A DNA stretch of 64,000 bases, taken from the NCBI GenBank assembly GCA_006386115.1, contig VFIW01000053.1, forward strand, positions 1 to 64,000, in the 5' to 3' direction. Of this stretch, positions 22,001 to 32,052 are shown in pieces. Numbering within the stretch: position 1 is the stretch's first letter; each line of letters begins with the position of its first letter. The translations under genes were made by a program, and so were the position numbers. Below the pieces are notes generated by a model, which did not search any database, was not told where the DNA came from, and was given only the letters and a program-made list of their open reading frames with translations. This DNA is from Globisporangium splendens (taxonomy: Eukaryota; Oomycota; Peronosporomycetes; Pythiales; Pythiaceae).

Positions 22001-24555
22001 AGTGAAACAATTTGTCTGGGGCTCAAGGAATGGTAAGCCTGCGAAACCGTGGATGAAGGAAGAACAAGCTGAACTCAAAAAAATGAATGAAGGCTTGTCA
22101 GTACCCAACATCAGAACTGAGCTGACGACGATGAGTGCCACAGCAGTCTCCAAATGGGCAATCACAACCTCTCACATCGATCAGGTCATCGGGGAAATCT
22201 TGCTGCACAACACAAGGACTTCTTCGACGTACATCACGCCGCTCGATGCAATTCCAAGGCGGCCACCCCGGCTTCGTGATAACATGTGGACAACTGGCGC
22301 GGCATTATGTGCGTCGCTCCATTCTCGACCCTATGAGCCCAGAGAACGTGATAATGTACGTTGGTGTTACGAGCATTTCAAGTCGACAATTCTGCAGACT
22401 CAATGGGACGGCGATGTGTTCCAGACCAACCTCAGCTCTAAAATGTCTGACAGGCTTCCAGGTATCATCGCTGAAGGACGAAAGCTACGTGGGACATTCT
22501 GTGCAGAATGGCTGCCGTACATGACCTCGACTGCAGATGGGTGGCTTCTTGATTCCAACGGCTCCCCTTACAAGCTTGCTCACACATCATTATCAGTTGG
22601 AACAGCACAACTGAGCGACATACTTCGATGGGAGTGGATAAGACCAGGAGTGCTTAACTTCATCCCAACATGTGGAATCTCCGGATTCTCCCGGCCGTCT
22701 ATTCGAGCGCTCGAGCGATTATGTGCTACGTTGGTATCCAACTTCCCACAGCTTCTGTATCGACCACAGCAAACAAATGTGCTTCGGCTGTACAACGGGC
22801 AACGTCACTATAACCACGAATGGCATCTGCACACCAGTGAAGCAACTCTGACCCACGTCGACACGACCCTAGTCAAAGCTACGCATACAGTTCACTCTGC
22901 AATGGACTGTGACGTCATGGCAACAAGAGACTTGAACGGACAGAAGGTGTCGTTCCATGCACATCCACGTTTCACAAGAATCGTGCAACTATGGAGTGGC
23001 AACGGACGATACAATACGACCAGATCTTTCTATCGGCAACAAGTTGCAGCAACGAGGACACAGATTGGCAAAGATACTCGAGATGCAGCAGTCAACAAAG
23101 CTGTCCAAACAGCAGGGTCTCTGTGGCCAGGACTGCAATTAATCCAGTGGAGCGAATTGCACAGCATCCCAGGGATTACTGCTTATACAGCCCAGACTCT
23201 TCTCCGGCTGAAAGCCAACCGACTCTCCATGTGGAGCTAGGAGAAAGCTGATCTGTCCTGCTCGAATCCCGAATGCTCCCCAGTTGTCCAATCTTCTGTT
23301 CAACATCTATTCTGGGAGTGTCCGAAAGCCAAACTGGTGTGGAACTACTTCTATGCACTATGGGCGAAGATCGGAATCACTCCTGGTCACGACCCCGCAA
23401 TCTGGATCTTCAGACTGGATCTACCAGATACTCCAAGGCATGCATGGACCACGATCAAGAGACACATTATCGGACACAAGTTCTCCAATGAACATCTCCA
23501 AGATCATCTCTATCCCGTTGCACACATGCTGTGGCGATATATGAGCGCGTCACTCATACAAGCCATTTGGTGTGCGCATCTGCGACGCGTGGATTCGGAT
23601 CCAATCAAATCGACTGCTGAGATGGCGATCATGATGACCAGATTAGAGGCAGGAATGCGAAACCTCACACGACTCGCTGAAGCACAAGCTGGAGACTCGG
23701 ACGGTCACACGGTTGCGGCAGTTCTCGAGGCATATGTTGACTGCTTTCTCAGCCAAACCGACGCCATCCCCTTGACTCCAAATGATACTCGCGGCGTTTA
23801 CCTGTTGTTTTTCGATGGCGGGTCACGCGGCAATCCAGGACCAGGAGGGACTGGATCCATCATCGTGCGTGTCCATAAGGACTCGCACACAGCCAGTTTA
23901 ATCTGGGCCGCGAGCATGGCGTATAGCAGGAAGGACACGACCAACAACTTTGCCGAGTACTGGGGTCTTATACATGGACTCCGAGAAGCCCAACGCAGTC
24001 ACTTCGAACCATTGTACGTGATTGGAGACAGTGCACTCATTATCTCCCAACAGCGAATGCATCGGTCCCCTCGACAGCACCGATTGGCACGTTTATACCA
24101 GACAAGTCGACGACTCACGGATTGCATCGACATCCGAGGATGGTACCATCACTACCGTGCCTTCAACAAGATGGCGGACTCAGCCGCCAACCTAACCATG
24201 GATACCAGAACCTCAACGCAGGTTCACTTCCCAACTCATCGAGCTGCTTTCAACAATCTCGCCCAGGATCTTGACAACGACGTCATGCATTGGCTTGTGC
24301 GAAGTCCGGAAGACCCAAGGTCATTGGACAACACAAGGCAGCCTCACATAGGACCAAGAGAACATGCCATCCTGGTCAAAGATTATTTAGCAGTTAGAAG
24401 TGATTTAGTGCAATCCGCGCTATAGACACATTTACACTCCTCGATGAAATTCGTAATGAAGATTAGGTAGGAGAATGGATATTGTAGGTCACGACGATGA
24501 ACCTAAATATACCTCACTTTCAAAATCAAAATAAATATAATATATAAAGATAAAG
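18173..24555 (+). mobile_element. Element 2 copy B: composite LINE, inactive
   Basis: In order: a 5' coding block not found in copy A (18,173-18,534), the shared middle ORF, endonuclease, reverse transcriptase, RNase H, and the family 3' end (24,400-24,525) followed by an AT-rich tail. It is preceded by the element 1 fragment, so the 5' half is chimeric. The tail ends directly before the ATG of the decayed gene at 24,558. I could not identify a target-site duplication. Confidence 0.88.
18927..24425 (+). pseudogene. Copy B ORF2 (endonuclease-RT-RNase H), broken
   Basis: Same domain order as copy A: endonuclease (QETHV, GGDFN, SRLDRWYCS, SDHNG), RT (DFAKAYDSIDR, GIRQGCPLAPLL, then YADD in another frame near 21,590) and RNase H (LLFFDGGSRGNPGPGG at about 23,808). 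Lesions against copy A: a CT-repeat gain of two bases near 19,535; TAT to TAG at about 19,619; loss of one G near 20,571; GAA to TAA at 21,523-21,525, just before the YADD box; a two-base gain near 21,965; and TAG at 23,238-23,240. The last one is also present in copy C. Confidence 0.9.
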
Positions 24556-25075
24556 AGATGCAGTACCGCAGATCGTCGTCGCCCTCGACGGTGATGAGTA
24601 CCAGTGACGATGGCATGTCGCCCGAACCGTCAACGCGCATGGAAAGTGTCCGCGAAATGAAGGAAATGTTTGTTCCGACACTTCGCCACGGCAATAGTGG
24701 TGGCGGCACTCACCACCACACCAGCCTGGACGATCGACTGGCTTTTGGACATGGACAACCGAATGCCAGTGCTCTCCCAGCACGCCTGAATGCAGCAGCA
24801 ACCCCCTGCAGCACAAACTGGAAGCGCAGTTGTGCGCTTGAATTGCATGCATCCAGGAAAATCTGGCGCCCGATCGTGCAGCTCTTGACGAAGTTCATGT
24901 ACGAGTTCTCGCTGTTCTGCCAAGGATATCTCCCATCGTTCAACTACGCGCCGTTTGATTTGAAAAAGCTCTTCCACGACGGCTTCACGTCCATCGAGGA
25001 TCTCCCACACGTGAAACACTCGTCCAGTTCGTCGGCCAAGACCGCGGCGACGTCCACTGCCACCTCCAGCGGATT

Positions 25076-25091
25076 ACCTTTGGCAGCACCC
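25076..25091 (+). repeat. 16-bp target-site duplication, left copy
   Basis: Perfect direct repeat of 25,235-25,250 flanking the 143-bp insertion, as produced by target-primed reverse transcription. Confidence 0.9.
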
Positions 25092-25234
25092 AGTTCTTCG
25101 GGCCCAATCAGGGGTAGCGGTGGGACCCCATGGGGGGCAATAAGACCCAGCCCTGTAATTCCTACCTCTTCAATAATAATCGGCTATTGTAGGTCACAAC
25201 GATGCACCTAAATATATCTCACTTTCAAAATCAA
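25092..25234 (+). mobile_element. 143-bp SINE-like or truncated LINE insertion
   Basis: The 16-bp sequence acctttggcagcaccc occurs at 25,076-25,091 and again at 25,235-25,250, directly flanking this insert. The last 54 bases of the insert match the 3' end of the element 2 LINE (24,478-24,530), including the cctaaatata and tcactttcaaaatcaaa blocks. The first 90 bases do not match copies A, B or C. Insert plus duplication is 159 bp, a multiple of three, so the host frame resumes unchanged after it, but a TAA at 25,209-25,211 inside the insert stops translation. Confidence 0.85.
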
Positions 25235-25250
25235 ACCTTTGGCAGCACCC
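25235..25250 (+). repeat. 16-bp target-site duplication, right copy
   Basis: Perfect direct repeat of 25,076-25,091. Confidence 0.9.
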
Positions 25251-28036
25251 GCAGCCACCGCGGCATCGGCTCTGCTGACGATCTTGGAATCATTTTCAAC
25301 ACTGGGTCAGGGGCTCACAAACTCCAGCACCAGTACTGGCAGCACTTTGCTCGCTGCCAGTAGCTCTCAAGGAAGTACTTCGTCGTCATCGTTGAGTTTG
25401 AAAGAGAAGGAAGGCGCGGACAACTGGTTTTTCTTTTACCAGCGGTGGATCTGGATTCAATTTCCATGGCTTGCGCTCGGAAAAGAGATTGTCATTCGCG
25501 AACCATTCCTGAGTGGTAACAACGTGATCAACGGCAGCAGCAGTTCCAGCAGCGGCAATAATCAGCAAATGCTCAGTTCACTCGGCATGACTGCATTCAA
25601 TGCAGGAGGATCTGGTGGACCAGTCCACGAGTTATCTTCTCACTCGTCATCGTCGGACGCAATGACCGAAGCAGCAGACGAAGAGTAGCGCCGCGAAGGT
25701 GGAGATCCGTGCCATGGCGTCAATGGAACTGCGTCGTCGCTCGCGCCGCTGCGTTCCAATGCGACGTGGTCGGCCATCCACTTTGATGCGCGCTTTTGGG
25801 ATGTCAAGAAAAGCATGTTCGACGCAAATACATCGTCGGGAGCTCTGATGGCGCAAAAAGAAAGGTGCTCTGAGTCCGTCCAAGATCCGCGCGATGCAAA
25901 ACTCGAGTATACTGTCACCATCGCCGACGACGAAGACGCAGGACATCATCTCGCCAGAAAACCTATTTCGAAAGATAACCACGTACACCGCAGTCAAGAA
26001 CGTCTTGTCCTCATCGATTCGCAAGTTGTCCTCGGCCATAGCGAATGCGTCGCTCCCGTTGGCGTCCGTACCGGAGCAGATCCAAGCAGGAGATGGAGGA
26101 GGAGCACCAACCTTTCTCACGACTGTCTCGAGTGGTTCTGGCACGGTGGCAGGCGGGGATCCTTCTGGTACCAACGAACCTCAACTCGAGCTGTCGTCGG
26201 TGCCTGGAACAATGTCGAAGCCGAGTCTCGCGACCAAAGACCTCGTCTTGGAACATCTGAACGTGAGCGACACGTCGTCGTCGCTCTCGACGGCGTTTGG
26301 ACTGCCTGCGCATTTCCAGGACTACCCGCAGTCGGAGTGGGATCTCAAGAAATCGTACAATCACCAAGTTGTGCTCAAATTACAGACGCTGTACGATAGT
26401 ATGAAGCTGGAGGTGCACAAGAAGCAATCGCACTTGCAGATGATCAAAGCCAAGATCGAGGAGACGAAGAAGCGGTACGAGCTGTCGATGCGCGAGCGCG
26501 ACATGGCCAAGCACGCGGCTGACGAGATGAGTTCGCGCATGAAGAAAATCGAGTAGATGATGGTCAACATCTACAAGCAGGAGAAGAACCACCGCAAGCT
26601 GATCCGAGGCTGCGAGATGTTTCCAGCGTGTGATCCGTCGCACTTTGAGACAATGAAGAAAGAGCTCAAGCTGCTGCAGATGAAGCTGAAGGATCTCACG
26701 GAGGAGAAAAAAGTGTTTAATCTCAGGAAGACGCACTTGCAGACTGTCGAATCGCCGGTATTGCGCAAAGCCATTAATAAAAACAAAAAGCTGCTGAGTG
26801 CTGTCGTGGAGAAGCTGGAAGATGCGCGGGAGAAACTGGTCCACGACCAAGCCTCCACGCACGGGTATTGGAAGAAAAGCTGCGCATCGCAGAAGTCGAG
26901 CTGGCGCGGGTCGAGTGGACACAAAACAGCCTGCTAACAACGTCAAAGGAAGTGGTCGCGGGTGCTTTGCGTATCGTTAAACTCGTTGGCATCACTTCGT
27001 GTCGCAATCCGTCGGAGAACGCGATCCCAGCGACACGGTTGTGGTCTCCACCGCTCGGGTTCGACGGCGAGAGCAGCTTGTCGTCCGAGTTCGAGTCGTT
27101 CGAGCCAAGTGGCATTGCAGCGCTACTTCAAATCTGCCAAGACCGCGCAGGGCTGATGATTGGTGCAGTAAGCTGCACCTTCGCATTCGGACTTCATGCA
27201 TGGATGTTGATTAACTGTGTCGTTGTTGGAATACTTCGCTGTTTCTCAGATTGAAGGCGGGCGAGGCGATCCAGATGCCAATTATTCTGTGGTAAGTACC
27301 AATTTTCCATTCTCGCTCCTGTCTCTTCGTCGTCTTGGTCGTTCACATTCACGTGTCCTTCCTTGCAAAGCTCGCGGATTCGCCGATGAAGATGCGTCGA
27401 GGGAAAACGCTGCGAGGAGACGACAAGTTGCTCACAAAGAACGGCAAACAGTCGAAAAAGCAGCCGCACAACAGCAACAGCACTGTGAACACCGGCAAGC
27501 GCGACAAAGGAGGGTTTGGTCGCGGATCCGTCCCTGCGATCTCCTTTCCAATACCACCACTGTCGTCTTCTCTCGCTGCTGGGAACACCACGAGCGGATT
27601 CGAACCACCTGCTCCCCTGCACGAAGAAAACGACGATGAGAGCGCAGGTGACCCCGTCACGCGCGACGCGATCAAAGCGTCCAGCCGCAGCAAAGTGCTG
27701 CACAAGAAGGCGTGCAGCAGCGGCCACGGAGCGCACGGCAGCGTCAGCAATCACCACGCAGCATCGGCTTCCAACACCACAGCCAAAGATTGATTGAGTC
27801 TTTGCTGATCACACTCTTGGTCTCTGATTCTTCATTCTGATTCTTTTCGGATCTGATTTTTCCTTCGTAGCCGTCAAATAGCGTAAATCAGTATTACTGA
27901 CTATCCATGTGGGCCACGTCATGTCCTCAAAAGTAACAGCGAAGTCGTTTGTTACTTTTGCGATCCAAACAGTGAGGGGGGAGAATGGAACCGCATAAAG
28001 ATTTCGAGCCAACGCAATAGGAAGAACACAGCAAAC

Positions 28037-29266
28037 ATGGCGGACGTGCAGGTGAAGCTCGTGGCGGGCGCGTCGGACGTGAAGCTCCCGGAGGAAGTGG
28101 TGACGCACCCGCTGGTGCTGCTGAGCATCGTAGACCACTACAACCGCGTGGCCAAGGACACGAGCAAGCGCGTCGTGGGTGTGCTGCTCGGCTCGACATT
28201 TCAGGGCAAGTGCGACATCACCAACTCATTCGCCGTGCCCTTTGACGAGGACCTGCGCAACCCGGGCATCTGGTACCTCGACCACGACTTTCTCGAGAAC
28301 ATGTACCAGATGTTCAAGAAGATCAACGGTGCGTAAATGACACGTATATGCGTCTGTGTGTGAACGGCATTGTGCTGACAATGTGTGTGCGTGTGTATGC
28401 AGCCAAGGAGCGCATTGTGGGCTTTTACAGCACGGGGCCGAAGATCCGCAAGCCCGACCTTGAGATCGACGAGCTCTTTCGCCGCTACTGCCCGAATCCG
28501 GTGCTCGTGATCTGTGACGTGCGTCCGAACGTCGAGGGGCTGCCAACGACCGCGTACGGATCCATTGAAGAAGTCGAAGAGGTACGCTGTCTATGCTACA
28601 ATATGACATTTGGAGGCGTCTGTCCTAATAGAAGCCTCTGTGTGCGTGCATTTGAGCAGGATGGCAAGGCAATTAAGCGCATTTTCAAGCACATCAAGTC
28701 GACGATCGGCGCGTACGAGGCTGAGGAAGTGGGTGTGGAGCACCTGCTGCGCGACATCAACGACCCGTCGGTGAGCTCGCTCGCGGGCCAGGTGAAACAC
28801 AAGATGACGGCGCTCGCGGGTCTGAAGGAGCGCCTGGAGGAGATGAAGACGTACCTGGAGAACGTCGTCGCGGGCAGACTGCCGCCCAACCACCAGATCA
28901 TCTACAACATGCAGACGATCTTCAACCTGCTGCCGAACCTGAACGTCGACTCGCTCGTGCGCTCCATGTTTGTCAAGACCAACGACATGCACTTTGTGAG
29001 TGGCTCATATGGGTGTATGTGCTGAATGTGGTGACTCAGCGTTTATGTTGTCTTAAAATGTGCAACAGGTGATCTATTTATCGTCGCTGATCCGATGCAC
29101 GATTGCATTGCACAACCTCGTGAACAACAAGATCAAGTACAAGGAGCTCGAGGAGCTCGGTTTTGCCGAGAAGAAGGACGAGAAGAAGGACGCTGTCGCA
29201 AATAGCGCGGCGCCTACCGCCGACACCAAGAACAACAAAGAAAAGAAAGACAGCAAAGCACCATAA
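28037..29266 (+). CDS. RPN8: 26S proteasome regulatory subunit Rpn8 (PSMD7)
   Basis: Four exons: 28,037-28,328, 28,403-28,581, 28,660-28,995 and 29,069-29,266, total 1,005 bp, giving 334 residues; all junctions are GT-AG. The MPN domain (about residues 13-150) contains [14 protein letters not shown] and [20 protein letters not shown], and lacks the JAMM zinc-binding His residues, as expected for Rpn8, the inactive MPN partner of the Rpn11 deubiquitinase in the proteasome lid. The C-terminal half has [17 protein letters not shown] and [13 protein letters not shown], typical of PSMD7, and ends in a Lys-rich tail (KKDEKKD... KKDSKAP). Length fits the family (about 310-330). The gene converges with the mannosidase gene, with 316 bp between stops. 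Confidence 0.96.
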
Positions 29267-29582
29267 GCAAATGCTGATGCCATTCCATTTACACCCGTAC
29301 ACGCACAAAGGAAATGAACGAAAGATTTATGCGCGTGTGGGGACAAGCGGATCGTCAAGGTCGCAAAGCAGCGAACAGCAGCGTAGAGGCATTTGCAGCT
29401 TGAAGCAGAGCGATAAAAGTGTCGTCCCATGATGAAGAAAAACACTCAACAAATCCCTTTTTTTACATGCGAAGCCTTGCTAACGAAGCCACTCTTCATG
29501 ACCAGGTGCACATGCATTTGCTTTGTGCATATGTGTGTTTCCTATAAGTTCCGTGTGTCTATTCCAAAACTGCCCTTCCTCG
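29267..29582. other. Convergent intergenic space Rpn8 / mannosidase
   Basis: About 316 bp holding the 3' UTRs of two convergent genes. No gene or structured element recognised. Confidence 0.4.
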
Positions 29583-31557
29583 CTATGCTTTGCGTTTGCG
29601 AATGCGGATCGGATGCGCTTCCGTGTTGAACACGTACTCGTCCAGCGGGATGAGGTCGTCGGGGGCTTGCAGCAGGTACAGGTATTTCAACGTCTCGGCT
29701 AAAAAGAAGCTCTCCATCTTGTTGTCGTTGCGTGCAGGCAGCTCCGCGACGTCTTTGATGGCGCCGTAGCCGTATTTGAGCTTCGCGTGCGTCTCGATCG
29801 CCTGGAAGATCTTCCATCCATACTCGCGATACTTCACATCCTTCGTGATGCGGTACAGGTAAAAGAGACTCTCGATGGTCTCAGGTCGCAGTCGGTACTT
29901 GCCATCGCGCACGAGCATGTGGGGGAAGCTCACGATGTCGGGGGACAACCCCGTGGGCTGTCGCCGGTACATCTGGTAGCACGTCTCCATGAGCTTCTTC
30001 GCAATGTCCAGATGCCGAGCGTTCTTCGCGGTGTCTTCGGTCTCGGCCAGCGTGCCCAATGCGAGCATCCCCGGAACAAAGCAGAGCAAGTGGTCCATGC
30101 GGTGCACACCCGACATGCTGGGGAGCTTGAGCTCCTGCAAATAATACAGATCGTCCTCTTTCGAATACACGAGCAGGTGCTTCTCGAGACCATCGACGGC
30201 GTCGTCGTAAAGTTTCCGCAGATACGCGTCGTTGTCGCGCTTCCCGCTGTAAATGTACACTTTGATCAGATACTCGTAGAACGAGTCGCCCAACGCGCCA
30301 AACGTGACGCTCGATTTCGTGTGGAACTTGCCGTTGTGCGCGTCAAAGTGCACGGGAAACAGCCCCGTGTTCAGGTACGAGCCTTCGCGCTGCAGAATCT
30401 CGTAGAATGCATCGCCCTAGAGTGGTAAAGAGAGACCGTGACGCTCAGTTTGCCTAGAGAATACGAGAACAGTCCAACTTTCTATTGAGACCGTACCATC
30501 TTGGCGTACTTGGGGTCGCCAGTGATGTCGGAAAGGTACCGAGTCTCCAATTGCAGCGTCCCAATGTCCGCAATATGCGCTCTACAGACACACAACAACG
30601 TCAACTCGATTCATTAGATGCATCACAACAACAACAAAGCAGCACAACAGCGTACTTGTAGCCCGCCCAGGACGCGAACGTGCGCTCTTTCGTGTACGGA
30701 TTGAAGAGCGTGTAGAACACGCCTTCTTCCTCGCTGAACGCCGGTGTCAGCAGGTCCATGAGCTCTCTGGCTTTGTCCTTGAACACGCCGTCTTGTGAGA
30801 GCGAAAATGCACTCAACAGACCACCGACTTCGCGGATGATGGTCTCAAAGACAGAGATCTTCTTGCGGTCCTTCCCCAAATGGTCGAAGCGGAGCGATGT
30901 CGCGACGTACTCTCTCGCGCGCGCAAACTCGTCCTTCATGCCCATAATCCACAACGTGTCCATGCCATCGACGAGCGAGCACGCGATCGCTCCCCAGACG
31001 TCTTCGCGGCGCAAGCCGTACTTTGGATCCACTTCGTCAGCGCCAAACGCGATCTCCTCGTAGTTTTTCCACGCAAACTGCATCGCGCTCTTCACAGCCA
31101 GTGGACGCTTTGCCTGTTCCTCCGGAGACGCTGGTGCAATTGGTGGCGTGGGTGTGCGCGGTGCCGACGACCGCAGGGGTTTGTCGTAGTGGCGCTGCGG
31201 CTGCTGCAGGTCCGATGGCGGCATCCTGTTGAGCGTATCGAAGCCGAACGACGGCTTCTCGCGCTCATGGCGCAGTCCATGCCTCTTCGTGTCTGGTGCA
31301 GGCGATGGCGTCGCAGTGACGAGCACGGGCTTGCCGTTGTTGTCGTGCATGATGGCCGTCGCGCTCTTTGGCGTGCGCGCGACGGCGGCGTCCAGCGCGC
31401 CAAAGTTGGTCGTGAACAGTGTGTACTGCAGCCAGAGGAAGAGGCAGAGCACGGCGCCAAGCACGAGCACGAGCGCGCGACGCAGAGACAGGAGCGGCCG
31501 CCTGCCCGCCGCCGCGAGCTTCGGGGGCGTCGCGGACGAGAACGACGGCAGCAGCAT
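29583..31557 (-). CDS. GH47 alpha-1,2-mannosidase (N-glycan processing)
   Basis: Three exons on the minus strand: 31,557-30,656, 30,581-30,497 and 30,416-29,583, total 1,821 bp, 606 residues. The protein is a type II membrane protein: a short basic tail, then RALVLVLGAVLCLFLWLQYTL as anchor (about residues 27-47), a Pro/Ser-rich stem and a GH47 catalytic domain from about residue 170. Family landmarks visible are AIACSLVDGMDTLWIMG, ISVFETIIREVGGLLSA, LRPETIESLFYLYRIT and the C-terminal FNTEAHP, whose Thr binds the catalytic calcium in the family. It removes alpha-1,2-linked mannose from high-mannose N-glycans in the ER or Golgi. The start is the ATG at 31,557; the open frame continues upstream without ATG support, so a 5' UTR intron ending at about 31,576 is possible. 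Confidence 0.94.
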
Positions 31558-32052
31558 CTCCACGTAGCTCTTCGCCTGTTGCAGGGGACGATGATTGGGA
31601 ATGATATTTGTACAAAGAGCGTGATGGGTGTCGAGTAAGTCGACAACCCTGTGCACTCTCACTGTTGTCTTACTGACGTCTGTTGTAAAACCCGCTAAGT
31701 GGCACAGTTGGCGAACTGAAGTGCAACTTGCCGTCGACATAAGGGTGCGAAGTGGGACGCCTGCTTTGTTGCAGTAGAAGGCTGTTCGGTGTGACGATGA
31801 CTTAGTTGATTCTGCTGATTTAAGATGATATTAAGTCGACACCCATCTTCAAAGAGGACGCAGCTGATGCATTTCGCATACTCAGCTGCCACATCCCGTC
31901 CAACAACTACACATGAAGCATATGATAAACACAAGAAAGCGTTCTTTTAACCAACAATTTCTTAGTCAATAGCACGTTTATATACCTCTATTAATTTATG
32001 CTAGGCTGTCTTCGCCTTTGCTCCGACTTGAGCGTAAAACCAGCTGACTCAA
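31558..32052. other. Intergenic
   Basis: About 500 bp upstream of the mannosidase and downstream of the PX-ankyrin gene. AT-rich in its left two thirds; no gene recognised. Confidence 0.4.

Larger units (their letters stand above)
24558..27793 (+). pseudogene. Decayed serine-rich, coiled-coil protein gene
   Basis: I do not recognise the family. Pieces of one protein follow each other in changing frames: a Ser-rich N-terminus (24,558-25,211), a Ser/Gly-rich part with FFFYQRWIWIQFPWLALGKE (25,239-25,688), a long coiled coil (26,340-26,930) and a Lys/Ser-rich tail (27,370-27,793). Lesions: an element insertion with stop at 25,209; TAG at 25,686-25,688; a frameshift near 25,850; TAG at 26,554-26,556; a frameshift near 26,863; and mixed frames around 24,710-24,900. 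Two plausible introns remain near the 3' end (27,167-27,250 and 27,293-27,370, gtaagc and gtaagt donors), after which the tail reads in phase. The gene starts right at the 3' tail of LINE copy B. Sequencing error cannot explain all breaks but might explain one or two. Confidence 0.65.

Noticed and set aside
30880..31638. 252-codon plus-strand frame
   Set aside because: Antisense to mannosidase exon 1, Arg-rich, no start context or domain.
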